Assembly: GCA_048262715.1 (NCBI GenBank) | Contig: JBLXEV010000005.1 | Coordinates: 186,001-250,000, forward strand | Source: Albirhodobacter sp048262715 | GTDB lineage: Bacteria > Pseudomonadota > Alphaproteobacteria > Rhodobacterales > Rhodobacteraceae | Direction of reading: 5' to 3' | Length of the DNA stretch: 64,000 nucleotides | In this document: piece by piece, positions 43,445 through 53,141 of the stretch | Numbering within the stretch: position 1 is the stretch's first letter | How the letters are laid out: the number at the start of each line of letters is the position of its first letter | The notes under the pieces: generated by a model | Told to the model about the DNA's origin: nothing | Seen by the model: only the letters and a program-made list of their open reading frames with translations | Database searches by the model: none | Program-made: the position numbers and the translations under genes

Positions 43445-44491
43445 TCAGATCCGTTTGCCGCTCGCCGTGTCAAAGAAGTGGGTAGCCTCGGGCGGGAAAC
43501 GGACGAGGAGCGTTTCACCAACAGTGACCCTCCGCGTCGCGGGGATCGCGGCCATGAAATTCTGCGCGCCGCAGGTGAGCGCCACAAGCCGCGTCTCGCC
43601 GTGGAATTCATCCCGCTCGACCACTGCCGCCATAACCTCAGGCCCGGCCTCGGACACGATTTCCACCGCACCCGGACGGATGCCCAAAGTCACCCTCCCC
43701 TGCGCAATGGGTGCCGGCATATCGAACGCCCCGTCGCGCAACCGCCCCTTCTCAACCGTGAACTCGATGAGGTTCATGTTCGGAGTGCCGATGAACCCCG
43801 CCGCGAACAGTGTTGCCGGACGGGAATAGATTTCCTCCGGCGTGCCCATCTGCTCGATCCGGCCTTGGTTCATCAACACGATGCGATCCGCCAAGGTCAT
43901 CGCTTCCAATTGGTCATGCGTCACGTAGATCGAGGTGGCGCGCAACGTCTTATGCAACTTGGCAATCTCGACCCGCAAATGCCCGCGCAGCTTGGCGTCG
44001 AGGTTCGACAGCGGCTCATCAAAGAGGAACACCTCCGGCGTTTTGATCATCGCCCGCGCGATGGCAACGCGCTGTTGCTGCCCGCCGGAGAGCTCCGTCG
44101 GTTTGCGCTCCAGATAGACCTCAAGGCCCAGCGACTCGACCACAGGGGCCAGACGTTCCGCGATCCGTGCCTTGCTCTCGCCTGCCCGCTCCAAGGCGAA
44201 GGTGATATTCTGGCGCACCGACATATGCGGATAGAGCGCGTAATTCTGGAACACCATCGCGATGCCGCGCTCGCCCGGATCCTGATCGTTCATCCGTGCG
44301 CCGCCGATCAACAAATCGCCGCCGCTGATATCCTCCAAACCCGCAATCATCCGCAGAAGCGTCGATTTCCCGCAGCCAGAGGGGCCGAGGAAGACAACAA
44401 ACTCATGATCCTCAATAGACAGGTTAAAATCCCGAATAACCTCGTGATGGCCATAGGATTTGCGGATGTCACGACATTCGACGGTTGCCAT
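43445..44491 (-). CDS. CUT1-type sugar ABC transporter ATPase (UgpC/MsmX/MalK family)
   Basis: 348-aa ATPase with a C-terminal regulatory OB-like domain. Walker A is GPSGCGKSTLLRMIAGLE near residue 38, the signature LSGGQQQRVAIARA near 135, Walker B VFLFDEPLSNLDAKLR near 155 and the His switch YVTHDQLEAMTLADR near 188. The start overlaps the dehydrogenase stop (TGATG). It powers the permeases at 45553 and 46362 with the receptor at 47312. Confidence 0.94.
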   Translation of the reverse strand: MATVECRDIRKSYGHHEVIRDFNLSIEDHEFVVFLGPSGCGKSTLLRMIAGLEDISGGDLLIGGARMNDQDPGERGIAMVFQNYALYPHMSVRQNITFALERAGESKARIAERLAPVVESLGLEVYLERKPTELSGGQQQRVAIARAMIKTPEVFLFDEPLSNLDAKLRGHLRVEIAKLHKTLRATSIYVTHDQLEAMTLADRIVLMNQGRIEQMGTPEEIYSRPATLFAAGFIGTPNMNLIEFTVEKGRLRDGAFDMPAPIAQGRVTLGIRPGAVEIVSEAGPEVMAAVVERDEFHGETRLVALTCGAQNFMAAIPATRRVTVGETLLVRFPPEATHFFDTASGKRI

Positions 44492-45543
44492 CACTCTGCC
44501 TCGCTTTCGGTATCGACACGGATCTGGAGTTTCACATCTTGCGGACGGGCCTCCGCCGCCCGCTCGAAGGCCGCGATTGAGTCCTCAAAGGCGAATGTGC
44601 CCGAGAGGAGCGGCTTGAGATCCACCTTGCCCGCCGCGATCAGATCGAGCGCACGGTCAAACACGTTGGCGTAGCGGAACACGGTTTCCATGCGGCATTC
44701 GCGGGCGGTTGCGCCCGAAATATCAATCGCGACGGGTTCGGGCGGCAGCCCCACGAAAACAACCGTGCCGCCGGGCCGCACAATGCGGAACAGATCGTGC
44801 ATCGCGGCCTGTGCGCCGGTGCATTCAAAAATCACATCCGCGCCCCAACCCTGCGTCGCCTGCGCGACGGCCTCTTGCAACGAGGTCTCGCGGATATTGA
44901 CTCCAGTGATGCCCGGATAACCGCCTGCAATCGCCAGCTTTTCGGCGGAGAGATCGGAAATCAGCACCTTTGAGCACCCGCCCGCCAAGGCGGCCAAGGC
45001 GGTCATGATACCAATCGTGCCCGCGCCCATCACCACCGCCGTATCGCCCGGGCTGATCTGCGCGCGCTTGGCGGCCTGCATCCCGACGGCGAAGGGCTCG
45101 ACCATCGCGCCCTCCGCGAATGTGACATTGTCGGGCAGCCGGAAGGTGAAGGCGGCGGGATGCACCGTCTCCGGGCACAGCACACCGTGCACCGGCGGCG
45201 TCGCCCAGAAGGTGACATTAGGATCGACGTTATAGAGGCCAAGTTTCGAGGCGCGCGAAGTGAGATCGGGCACGCCCGGCTCCATGCAGACCCGATCCCC
45301 GACCTTCAAGCCGCGCACATCCGCGCCGACCTCGATGATCGTCCCTGAGGCCTCATGCCCCAGAACCATCGGCGCGTTGACGACAAAATCGCCAATCCGC
45401 CCATGGGTATAATAATGCACATCCGACCCGCAGATTCCCACGGTATGCAGGCGGATGCGCACATCCCCTGCCCCCAAATCAGACGGCAGGTCGATATCAC
45501 GCAGGGAAAGTTCCCCGACACGTTCCAGAACGAGAGCTTTCAT
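44491..45543 (-). CDS. Zn-dependent polyol dehydrogenase, sorbitol/xylitol dehydrogenase type
   Basis: 350-aa MDR-family enzyme oxidising a sugar alcohol to a ketose with NAD. The catalytic Zn ligands are Cys in GICGSDVHYYTHGRIG near residue 37 and His-Glu in LGHE near 62-63, with Glu in VEPFAVG near 148. The NAD motif GAGTIGIM is near 171. The four Cys of the usual structural Zn site are absent (VPDLTSRASKLGLYNVD), as in mammalian-type sorbitol dehydrogenases. It is embedded in a CUT1 transporter operon, so the imported substrate is probably a polyol. Confidence 0.88.
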   Translation of the reverse strand: MKALVLERVGELSLRDIDLPSDLGAGDVRIRLHTVGICGSDVHYYTHGRIGDFVVNAPMVLGHEASGTIIEVGADVRGLKVGDRVCMEPGVPDLTSRASKLGLYNVDPNVTFWATPPVHGVLCPETVHPAAFTFRLPDNVTFAEGAMVEPFAVGMQAAKRAQISPGDTAVVMGAGTIGIMTALAALAGGCSKVLISDLSAEKLAIAGGYPGITGVNIRETSLQEAVAQATQGWGADVIFECTGAQAAMHDLFRIVRPGGTVVFVGLPPEPVAIDISGATARECRMETVFRYANVFDRALDLIAAGKVDLKPLLSGTFAFEDSIAAFERAAEARPQDVKLQIRVDTESEAE

Positions 45544-45552
45544 GGGTCAGTC

Positions 45553-46365
45553 CTACGAAGATTTTTTGGAGAAGGCGGTGTTCAGCCCCGCGCCCACAAA
45601 GGCGAGCAGGATGAGCGGCGGAAGCGACAGCAAAACAACGGCGGCATTCAAAATGCCCCAAGGCACGCTCATCCCGAGTTGCGACATCTCGGAAGCGATG
45701 ATCGGCAAGGTTTTGGCGCGCGAGGTTGTGAGCATCATCGCGAGCAGGAATTCATTCCAGACCAGAATGAAGGAAAATGCGATGGCCGAGAGCACCTGAA
45801 GCTTCGCCACAGGCAAGGCGATGCGGAAGAAGGTGGCATAGGGGCCTTGCCGATCCACGCGGGCGGCCTCCTCAATCGCCAGCGGCACACGTTCAAACGC
45901 GGGCACCGAAAGCCAGATCGTGATCGAGACGGTGATCGTCATATAGGTGATGATTAAGGCCAGACGGGAATCGTAAAGACCGAGCCCAAGCCAGACCACC
46001 ATCATCGGGATCGCCACCGCAACGGGCGGCAGGAACCGCAACGAGAGGGCAAAAAACTGCGCCTCGCGGGTCACCCGGTTCTTCAGCCGCGCGATCACAT
46101 AGGCCGCAGGCACCCCCAGAACCGCCCCGAGCCCAACCGCCCATCCGCAGATCACCAGCGAATTCACCAACGCCCGCGAGACGGAGCGGCGGCTGAGCAC
46201 ATAATCCATATTATCCCAGACCGGCGCAAAGAAGAGCTTTGGCGTGCTGACAAGCAGATCGGCGTTGGTTTTGAACGCGTTGAGCAATGTCCACAAGAGC
46301 GGCAGCAACACCAGAAGCGCCGCGAAAACGAGGACCAAACGCATCAGTAAAACTGCAGGTTTCAT
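45553..46365 (-). CDS. CUT1-type ABC transporter permease (MalG-like)
   Basis: 270-aa inner-membrane permease with six hydrophobic segments. The EAA loop is EEAARVDRQGPYATFFRIALPVAKL near residues 165-190. Its start overlaps the stop of the MalF-like gene by 4 nt (ATGA). Length and position are normal for the second permease of a sugar/polyol importer. Confidence 0.92.
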   Translation of the reverse strand: MKPAVLLMRLVLVFAALLVLLPLLWTLLNAFKTNADLLVSTPKLFFAPVWDNMDYVLSRRSVSRALVNSLVICGWAVGLGAVLGVPAAYVIARLKNRVTREAQFFALSLRFLPPVAVAIPMMVVWLGLGLYDSRLALIITYMTITVSITIWLSVPAFERVPLAIEEAARVDRQGPYATFFRIALPVAKLQVLSAIAFSFILVWNEFLLAMMLTTSRAKTLPIIASEMSQLGMSVPWGILNAAVVLLSLPPLILLAFVGAGLNTAFSKKSS

Positions 46366-47225
46366 CGGTTCAGCCTTTTCCAGATCGAGGTGAACATCAC
46401 GATGGTCAGAACCAACATGATCACGGCCATGCTGGAGGCGTAAGAAATGTTCCCAGCCTCGATAAACCCTTGAGAATAGGCATACATATCAAGTGTTTCT
46501 GTTGCGACACCAGGCCCGCCACGAGTCATCACATAGACCAGATCGAAGGATCGGAGCGATTCAATTGCCTTCACCAGAACCAGCGAGATCAGCGGCAGTT
46601 TCAGCATCGGTAAGGTTACGAAAGCATGGATTTCCCAACCCTTCGCGCGGTCAATACGCGCGGCTTCAAGCGGCTGCGGCGGCAGCGATTCCAGCAGCTT
46701 CATAATGATCACGGCGAAGAAAAATCCCCATTGCCAGACATCGACGAAAGCCACCGCGAGGATCGCCCCCGTCGGCGAGGCCAGAATATCTGGCGTTTCC
46801 CCGGTGAGGGCGCGCGCAGGCCATGTCATCGCGCCGTAGAGCGGATGGAACGAGAATTTCCAGACAAACGCCGCGCAGACCCGTGGCAAAATCACCGGAA
46901 TGATAAACAAGAACGTCAGCACCTTGCGCCAGCGCGGGCTGGCCGCCTCGAACAGGATGATCGCGAGCCCAACGCCGACAATCATCGTGGCCGTGACCGT
47001 GAGCACCTCCCATTTCAGCGACACCCAGAGCGCGTTGAGAAACCGTGCATCGCCAAACAGCGCCAGATAATTTGCAAACCAGATGTATTCCGCATCCGGC
47101 GCGCTCAGCGTGCGATTTTGCACCGAGATATTGATCGCGAACAGGGTTGGAACCGCAGCAAGTATGACCAGCGTCACCAAAGCAGGCCCTAGAAACACGA
47201 AGGGAAGTGACCGCCCAAGTTTCAT
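46362..47225 (-). CDS. CUT1-type ABC transporter permease (MalF-like)
   Basis: 287-aa permease with six hydrophobic segments. The EAA loop is LEAARIDRAKGWEIHAFVTLPML near residue 195. The ATG at 47225 has GGAGA about 6 nt upstream and gives a typical N-terminus (MKLGRSLPFVFLGPALV); the frame continues to 47267 without support. Confidence 0.92.
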   Translation of the reverse strand: MKLGRSLPFVFLGPALVTLVILAAVPTLFAINISVQNRTLSAPDAEYIWFANYLALFGDARFLNALWVSLKWEVLTVTATMIVGVGLAIILFEAASPRWRKVLTFLFIIPVILPRVCAAFVWKFSFHPLYGAMTWPARALTGETPDILASPTGAILAVAFVDVWQWGFFFAVIIMKLLESLPPQPLEAARIDRAKGWEIHAFVTLPMLKLPLISLVLVKAIESLRSFDLVYVMTRGGPGVATETLDMYAYSQGFIEAGNISYASSMAVIMLVLTIVMFTSIWKRLNR

Positions 47226-47311
47226 GGCGTTCTCCAGAAATGAGAGGGAGAGGTGGGAGCGCGTCACCGCGCCCCCTTATCGGCAGGAAGTCAGTCGGCT
47301 TTTCCGAGTGA

Positions 47312-48559
47312 TCAGAGGCCGTTGGCCAGAACTTCCAACTCGTCCAGCGCGCCTTTGATATCGGTGCGCGAGCCGGTGATCATCTCTTCCAGCTTGATGC
47401 CCCAAGCATTGCCCAGCTCTTGCCAATCGGGATCCTGCCAGAACAGAACCTCGGTTTTGGCACCGGTTTCGGCCATCGCGAGCGAGAGATTCTCGCCAAA
47501 GGTCGCAACATATTCGGGGCTTTCATAGGTGCTCTTGCGGGTCAACTCGCCTGGCTGCCCTGCGGCGAGTCGGCGCGCCTCTTGCTCTTTGGAAGTCGCC
47601 CAAGCCACAAACAGGCCCGCACATGCCTTATCGGCCTCAGTCTTATTCGCCTTGCTGGCGATGGCGAAGCCATGCGCATAGCCCGAGCCCGGCAGGGGCG
47701 TGGGCGGGGTCGCAAAGCCAACCGTATCAACAACTTGGCTCTGGGTCGGGTCTTTCGACATCGCGCCGAGCGGAGCGGATTCGATGATCAGCGCAACCTT
47801 TCCAGACCGGAAAGCCCCCGTCGATTCATCGAACGACCCCGTCTGCGTTCCAGGCGCGGAATATTGGAACAGGTCGAGATACTCTTGGGTCGCTTTCACA
47901 GCCGCGTCGGAATTGAACGCAAACTTCCCGTTCTCATCCACCCATTTTCCGCCATTGGCCGCAAAGAGCGGCAGCCAACGCCAAACATTGGCACCCGATC
48001 CGCGCTGTCCCCGAAGGGCGACGCCGTAGATCCCCGCATCGGGGTTGTGCAATGCCGCCACCGCAGCCTTGAATTCCTCCCACGTCGTCGGCGGGGCAAT
48101 CCCTGCGGCCTCCAGAAGATCCTTGCGATAAACCATCAGATCACCGCCACCTTGGATCGGCGCAAACCACTGCTTGCCCTCATAAGACGCAACCGTCCGC
48201 ATCCCCGCATCGAAATCATCATAGTCATATTCCGCAGGGTAATACCCCTCGAGAGGCACGATCCAATCCGAGGAGGCGAAGAGCGGCAGGTTGGCTTCAT
48301 CCACGTAATAGACATTGAAGCTGCCGACCGTCGAAGCATCTGCCTGCGATTTCGCACGGCGGTCATTCTCGTTCAGATAGTCGATCTGGAACCCGGCGCC
48401 TGAAAGCTCTTCAAACTCATCGACATATTCTTCCAGAAGCGACAGGCCATCGCGCGGCTGCGCTAAAACCATTACGTCATTCTCGCAGACAGCCTGCGCC
48501 AATGCCGAAGTGCCAAGCAGGCCAGCCATAATGCTCGCCGTCAAAACTGTATTTTTCAC
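47312..48559 (-). CDS. Periplasmic sugar/polyol-binding protein (SBP_bac_1 family)
   Basis: 415-aa receptor. The start is a GTG at 48559 with GGGGAGGAG 6 nt before it, giving the Sec signal VKNTVLTASIMAGLLG with cleavage near ALAQA at residue 21. TTWEEFKAAVAALHNPDAGIYG and the FRSGKVALIIESAPLG stretch are typical of CUT1 receptors. First gene of the polyol operon. The adjacent dehydrogenase suggests sorbitol, mannitol, xylitol or a related alcohol. Confidence 0.9.
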   Translation of the reverse strand: MKNTVLTASIMAGLLGTSALAQAVCENDVMVLAQPRDGLSLLEEYVDEFEELSGAGFQIDYLNENDRRAKSQADASTVGSFNVYYVDEANLPLFASSDWIVPLEGYYPAEYDYDDFDAGMRTVASYEGKQWFAPIQGGGDLMVYRKDLLEAAGIAPPTTWEEFKAAVAALHNPDAGIYGVALRGQRGSGANVWRWLPLFAANGGKWVDENGKFAFNSDAAVKATQEYLDLFQYSAPGTQTGSFDESTGAFRSGKVALIIESAPLGAMSKDPTQSQVVDTVGFATPPTPLPGSGYAHGFAIASKANKTEADKACAGLFVAWATSKEQEARRLAAGQPGELTRKSTYESPEYVATFGENLSLAMAETGAKTEVLFWQDPDWQELGNAWGIKLEEMITGSRTDIKGALDELEVLANGL

Positions 48560-48733
48560 TATATTCTCCTCCCCGAGAAACAAACTTCGCGCAGCGCTCC
48601 TCCCTCGGGAGCCACGGAAGTCTTGGATGTGAAGCCAGAGATTGGCCGGAAAACACGGGGGTGAATAGTTTCCTTTCTGCATAAAACTGATACTATATTG
48701 TCAAAATGGTGCCAATTTAGACGGAATCACTTT

Positions 48734-49714
48734 ATGAGATCATCATATATTCGGCCAAATCAGCAAATCGCTCCGTGGCCAGCCAATGAGATAGACGACG
48801 AGACCCTCGCCTCACCACGCCCTTTGCGGCCCACCGAGGCGACCCGCGAAAGCATCACGATTCCGGAAGATCGGTCCTATCTGATCCGCAGGGATGATTA
48901 TCCTCATCCGCTGTGCACATGGAATTATCACCCCGAATGGGAGATCCATTTCATCCCCGATGCGCGCGGTTTCATCTATGTCGGGGATCATATCGGCAGT
49001 TTCGAACACGGTCATATCGCGCTCTGCGGCAGCAACCTTCCGCACAACTGGGTCTCGCCCGGGCTTGTTCAACCAGCGCGCGATTACGTCCTGCAATTCG
49101 ACGCGGCCAGACTTTTGCAAGCGAGCCAAGCGGTGTCCGAATTGCGCTCCCTGCGGGCACTTTCCCCGATGGCGGAGCGGGGCATCGCGCTGGAAGGGAA
49201 AGCCGCAGCCGAGGCAGGCGATTTGATGATCCAGTTGCTTCACGCCTCACCCGCGCAGGGCCTCGGCCTCTTCGCGAGCATTCTATCCCTCTTCGCAGAG
49301 ACACGCGAACGGCGACTGCTCGCCAGCCCGGGATTTGCGAGCGGCTATGCGCCGCACGCACGCGGGCGCCATGCGAAAATCGACCGCGCGATGCAGCACC
49401 TCCAAGCCACCCCCTCGATCTCGATGCAGGAAGCGGCCGATCTCGTCGGCGCAAATGCCTCCACATTTTCCAGAAGTTTCAAGATCCTGACTGGAATGAC
49501 ATTTTCGGATTATCAGCGCACCGTCCGCATATCCCGCGCCTGTTCTTTGCTATCGGATACCTCGAATGCGATTACCGATATCTGCTTCGACTCCGGGTAT
49601 TCCAACCTATCGAACTTCAATCGCGCGTTTTTGAAAGAAACGGGAATGACCCCGCGCGCGTATCGCAAAGTCGCCAACATCCGAACAATTTCACAATTGA
49701 AATCAAACACCTAG
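48734..49714 (+). CDS. AraC-family regulator of the polyol transporter operon
   Basis: 326-aa regulator. The cupin-like N-terminal half contains NYHPEWEIHFIPDARGFIYVG near residues 65-85 and the C-terminal double helix-turn-helix is near 215-315, with ICFDSGYSNLSNFNRAFLKETG. The ATG at 48734 is chosen; the frame extends to a TTG at 48698 without a better ribosome site. Divergent from the polyol receptor gene and probably its activator. Confidence 0.88.
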   Translation: MRSSYIRPNQQIAPWPANEIDDETLASPRPLRPTEATRESITIPEDRSYLIRRDDYPHPLCTWNYHPEWEIHFIPDARGFIYVGDHIGSFEHGHIALCGSNLPHNWVSPGLVQPARDYVLQFDAARLLQASQAVSELRSLRALSPMAERGIALEGKAAAEAGDLMIQLLHASPAQGLGLFASILSLFAETRERRLLASPGFASGYAPHARGRHAKIDRAMQHLQATPSISMQEAADLVGANASTFSRSFKILTGMTFSDYQRTVRISRACSLLSDTSNAITDICFDSGYSNLSNFNRAFLKETGMTPRAYRKVANIRTISQLKSNT

Positions 49715-49768
49715 GCGCAGCCTTTCGGCAATGCGACAAAGCCACGCGTCAACGATGGTGCACTGTTG

Positions 49769-49795
49769 CGCAGAAGCCTGCCAAAGGCTTCTGCG
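49769..49795. terminator. Bidirectional terminator hairpin
   Basis: CGCAGAAGCC and GGCTTCTGCG form a perfect 10-bp stem with a 7-nt loop between the convergent AraC gene (stop 49714) and the small gene ending at 49834. GTTCTC follows on the plus strand, a weak T-rich tail. Confidence 0.65.
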
Positions 49796-49833
49796 GTTCT
49801 CAATGGCTCCCCTCGACGCCCGCGTCGATCACA

Positions 49834-50151
49834 TTAATCGGCCGCGTGGATCGACGCCGCCATCGTATTGAGGGCCGCCAAGATTTCTGTCGCATCCGCC
49901 GCCGCGTAGGCCTTATCCAGCAAGGCAACTGCGTCAGAATATTTTGCAAAGGCCGATGCGGTTTCCGTCGAGCTCACCGCCATACGCTCGGTCCGGTCGA
50001 TGAAATCCTCAGCGAGCATCGCCAAGAGCGTATAGGCCGCAGCATACTCGGGTTGGTTGGCCGCCGCTTGGCGCGACATCTCTGCGCATTTTTCATAGCC
50101 ATGGGTGCCGTGTCCGTATTTCTCTTGAGCTTCAAGCAGTTGATTAAACAA
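49834..50151 (-). CDS. Small unknown helical protein at the end of the pyrimidine-like operon
   Basis: 105-aa protein of unknown function, predicted mostly helical, Ala-rich in its second half, with no signal or membrane segment. AAGGAG lies 7 nt before a TTG at 50151, which sets the start; no in-frame ATG is close. It follows pyrE by 12 nt and is clearly the last gene of the operon. Conservation next to pyrE/pyrD genes elsewhere would be needed to suggest a role. Confidence 0.65.
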   Translation of the reverse strand: MFNQLLEAQEKYGHGTHGYEKCAEMSRQAAANQPEYAAAYTLLAMLAEDFIDRTERMAVSSTETASAFAKYSDAVALLDKAYAAADATEILAALNTMAASIHAAD

Positions 50152-50163
50152 GATATTTCTCCT

Positions 50164-50859
50164 TCACAGTGAAATGGTGGTCGCGCCACCATGATCGCCG
50201 GACCACCGAAGTGGTTCCGCCAGAAAACGTTCGACCTCTTTGAGAGTCGCCGTGTCGAAATGGTTGCCTGCCTTGCTGACGCGCAGGATATCCTGCCATG
50301 TCGCGAGCGAATGCAGGGCCAGATTATTTTCCTTCAGCATCTCGCGCGTTTCGGCAAAGATGTCGTAGAAAAAGATCATGACGGTGTGATCAACAATTGC
50401 GCCGGATCGCCGTAACGCATTGCAAAAATTCACTTTTGATCCGCCGTCCGTCGTAAGATCCTCGACCAGCAACACCCTTTGGCCCGGCGTGATATCGCCC
50501 TCGATCTGGGCGTCTCGGCCAAACCCCTTTGCCTTTTTGCGCACATATTGCATCGGCAAGCCGAGCTCATGTGCGATCCAAGCCGCAAATGGAATGCCTG
50601 CCGTCTCGCCACCGGCGACCGCGTCGAACCGCTCGAACCCGACATCGCGCAGCAAGGTCGCGCAGGCGAATTGCATCATCGTCGTGCGCACGCGCGGGTA
50701 GGAAATCACCTTGCGACAGTCGATGTAGACGGGGCTGGCGATGCCGGAGGTAAACATGAACGGCTGATCACGGTTGAAGTGCACAGCGTTGATTTCCAAC
50801 AGCATTTTTGCCGTTGTTTCCGCGATGAACGCGCGCGATGGAAAATCAAAAGAAGTCAT
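50164..50859 (-). CDS. pyrE: Orotate phosphoribosyltransferase
   Basis: 231-aa phosphoribosyltransferase converting orotate and PRPP to OMP. TSGIASPVYIDCRKVISYPR near residues 37-56 is the OPRT N-terminal signature, AVAGGETAGIPFA is near 80, KKAKGFGRDAQIEG near 108 is the flexible catalytic loop and VLLVEDLTTDGGS near 129-141 binds PRPP. It lies downstream of the M20 hydrolase and PyrD rather than in a housekeeping pyrimidine setting. In this operon it could salvage imported orotate. Confidence 0.92.
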   Translation of the reverse strand: MTSFDFPSRAFIAETTAKMLLEINAVHFNRDQPFMFTSGIASPVYIDCRKVISYPRVRTTMMQFACATLLRDVGFERFDAVAGGETAGIPFAAWIAHELGLPMQYVRKKAKGFGRDAQIEGDITPGQRVLLVEDLTTDGGSKVNFCNALRRSGAIVDHTVMIFFYDIFAETREMLKENNLALHSLATWQDILRVSKAGNHFDTATLKEVERFLAEPLRWSGDHGGATTISL

Positions 50860-50937
50860 AGGCTCGTCCTTTCACGCCCGATGCGGTGGTTTTCTGGGTG
50901 CCGACACGAGGCAGGTCAGGTCTCAATCGGGTTTGCA

Positions 50938-52200
50938 TCACAGGCCCTCCGCGCACAAATATTCGAAAATGATCGACATCCCGACAATGAAATCCCCGAT
51001 GTCCATCGCCTCTTGCGGGTTGTGCGAGCCGTTCCGGTTGCGCACAAAAACCATCGCAGAGGGCACACCCGCATTGGCGAATACCGCGGCATCATGCCCC
51101 CCGCCCGACGCCATGATGAGTGGCTCCTGCCCGCTCCGCCCCATCGCCGCGCACAGTGCGTTGACAAGCTCCGGGTCCATCAGTGCAGGTGCCGTCGCAT
51201 TCTCCGTGTCGAGTTCAAACTGCACCTTCCGCGCCTTCGCAATCTGCGCCATCTCATCAGCCAGAAGCCTGCGCATTCCGGCAAGAACATCGGCGCTTTG
51301 GCTTCTGATATCGAGGCTGAAGCTCACTTGATCGGGAATCCGCGACATGGCGTTACTCGCTTGATCTGTGTGGACAACGCCGGAGGTCAACACGAGATCG
51401 TCGCCTTTTTGTAAGATCGACAGCCAACTCTCGTCCAGCCGCGACAAAAGATCCGCCATCGCCAGAACCGGATCGCGCCGGAAGGACCGCGGCACGGCAC
51501 CAGAATGCCCCGCCTCGCCGATACATTTCACCGTTTTGTGCCGGAAATTGCCCCGAATACCCGAGACAATCGCCGCAGGCATGTCCTTGCCTATCAACAA
51601 AGGCCCCTGTTCGATATGGAGTTCGATATATTCAAGGATCTCCGCTTGATCCATCAATGGCGCGCCCGCGCCAATGCGGTCCGTATCGATGCCAAGATCG
51701 CGCATATGCGCGCGCAAGGTTCGGCCATCGCCCTTATGGCGCGCCTCCAATTCCGCAGGGGTCAACGTGCCCATCAGGCATTTTGACGCAATATAACAAG
51801 GCCCGAACCACGCGCTTTCCTCGCCGCGCATCGCGATAACTTTCACGGGACGCGCAAATCCCCTGCCCTCATGCCGCGCGCGCAAGAGACAGAGCATCCC
51901 CGCGACCACGCCCGCCAGCCCATCAAAATTCCCGCCCATTGGCACGGAATCGACATGGCTGCCGATCAGAACATATCGATCCGCCGCCGCATCCTCCGGC
52001 AAGGACATGATCAGGTTTTGGCCTTGATCATACCGCGTCACCAGCCTTGCCTGCTCCGCCTCCGCCCTAAGGTATTCGAGAACCTGCGTCTCAATGGATG
52101 AGAAGGCAGGTCGGCTGACGCCTGCGGTATCGGGGCCCATCGCGGCGACCGTGTCAAACAAGCGCGCCGCGATGGCGGAAAGGTCGCTCGCTTGCGTCAC
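50938..52200 (-). CDS. M20-family Zn amidohydrolase, candidate N-carbamoyl-L-aspartate hydrolase
   Basis: 420-aa hydrolase of the carbamoyl-amino-acid/ureidopropionase group. Metal motifs are GSHVDSVPMGGNFDG near residues 79-93, MRGEESAWFG near 126, ELHIEQGP near 193 and SHNPQE near the C-terminus; GHSGAVP is the dimer-domain His region. It overlaps pyrD by 4 nt. Next to a type 1B PyrD/PyrK pair it could hydrolyse N-carbamoyl-L-aspartate (ureidosuccinase activity) made from dihydroorotate. Hydantoin or ureidopropionate substrates remain possible. The substrate is inference. Confidence 0.82.
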   Translation of the reverse strand: MTQASDLSAIAARLFDTVAAMGPDTAGVSRPAFSSIETQVLEYLRAEAEQARLVTRYDQGQNLIMSLPEDAAADRYVLIGSHVDSVPMGGNFDGLAGVVAGMLCLLRARHEGRGFARPVKVIAMRGEESAWFGPCYIASKCLMGTLTPAELEARHKGDGRTLRAHMRDLGIDTDRIGAGAPLMDQAEILEYIELHIEQGPLLIGKDMPAAIVSGIRGNFRHKTVKCIGEAGHSGAVPRSFRRDPVLAMADLLSRLDESWLSILQKGDDLVLTSGVVHTDQASNAMSRIPDQVSFSLDIRSQSADVLAGMRRLLADEMAQIAKARKVQFELDTENATAPALMDPELVNALCAAMGRSGQEPLIMASGGGHDAAVFANAGVPSAMVFVRNRNGSHNPQEAMDIGDFIVGMSIIFEYLCAEGL

Positions 52201-53141
52201 GGCGCGGCCTCCATAAACACCACCGCATCGGCCGCATCCCCATCACGGACCGAGCCGACGAGGCTTTGCAAATCGGGCAAGCCCTGTGCCACCATATAGG
52301 CGCGCAAATCGGCGAGGATCGTTGTCATCGTATCGGGTTTAATAAACGTCGCCGTGCCAACCTGCACCGCCGATGCGCCCGCGATCAGATACTCAATCAC
52401 GTCCTCGACGGTGGAAATCCCGCCGCAGCCGATTACGGGAATATTGACAGCTTTTGCGCATTGATAGGCCATCCGCAGCGCGATCGGTTTCAGCGACGGC
52501 CCCGATAGCCCGCCCATCAGATTGCCCAGCTTCGGCTTGCGGCTGTGAATATCAATCGACATCGCCAGCAAGGTATTGGACACCACCAACGCATCCGCGC
52601 CTGCGGCCTCGGAGGCCTGCGCCACCTCGGTCGTCTCGCCAGTGTTCGGGGTCAGCTTCGCCCAAAGCGGGAGATCCGAAGCCGCGCGCAGCTTGGTCAT
52701 CACCGCATGGGTCGAGGAAGGGCGCATCGCGAAAGCCTTCCCGCCCTCCTCGATATTGGGACAGGAAATATTCACCTCAATCGCAGCGACACCCGGCACG
52801 GAGACCTGTTCACAGATGCGGGCAAATTCATCGGAGCTATGGGCCGAAATGCTCACCACCAGCGGCACATCGTATCGGCGATAGAACGGGATCACATTGG
52901 CAATGAAATGCTCCACCCCTTTTGAGGGGATGCCGATGGAGTTCAACATCGATCCGCGCACTTCACAAACCCTCGGCGTCGGATTTCCGCCGCGCTTTTC
53001 TCGCGTGATCGTTTTGGTGACATGCGCCCCAAGCAGCGACAGATCCATCGTATCCACAAGATCCTCCGAGAACGTGCCTGAGGCTGGCATGATCGGGTTT
53101 TGCAGGATCAGAGAGCCAATTTTCGCGCGCAGATCTACCAT
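52197..53141 (-). CDS. pyrD: Dihydroorotate dehydrogenase type 1B, catalytic subunit
   Basis: 314-aa FMN-dependent TIM barrel. ILQNPIMPASGTFSED near residues 12-27 and PTPRVCEVRGSMLNSIGI near 54-71 are type-1 signatures. The catalytic base is Cys127 in VNISCPNIEEGG, as in 1B enzymes (a Ser is used in type 2). NPxx substrate contacts and the phosphate loop GCGGISTVEDVIEY near 245 are present. It overlaps pyrK by 7 nt, so the heterotetramer partner is present. Proteobacteria mostly use quinone-linked type 2, so this pair is likely an additional, transferred enzyme. It can run dihydroorotate to orotate, or the reverse with NADH. Confidence 0.92.
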   Translation of the reverse strand: MVDLRAKIGSLILQNPIMPASGTFSEDLVDTMDLSLLGAHVTKTITREKRGGNPTPRVCEVRGSMLNSIGIPSKGVEHFIANVIPFYRRYDVPLVVSISAHSSDEFARICEQVSVPGVAAIEVNISCPNIEEGGKAFAMRPSSTHAVMTKLRAASDLPLWAKLTPNTGETTEVAQASEAAGADALVVSNTLLAMSIDIHSRKPKLGNLMGGLSGPSLKPIALRMAYQCAKAVNIPVIGCGGISTVEDVIEYLIAGASAVQVGTATFIKPDTMTTILADLRAYMVAQGLPDLQSLVGSVRDGDAADAVVFMEAAP

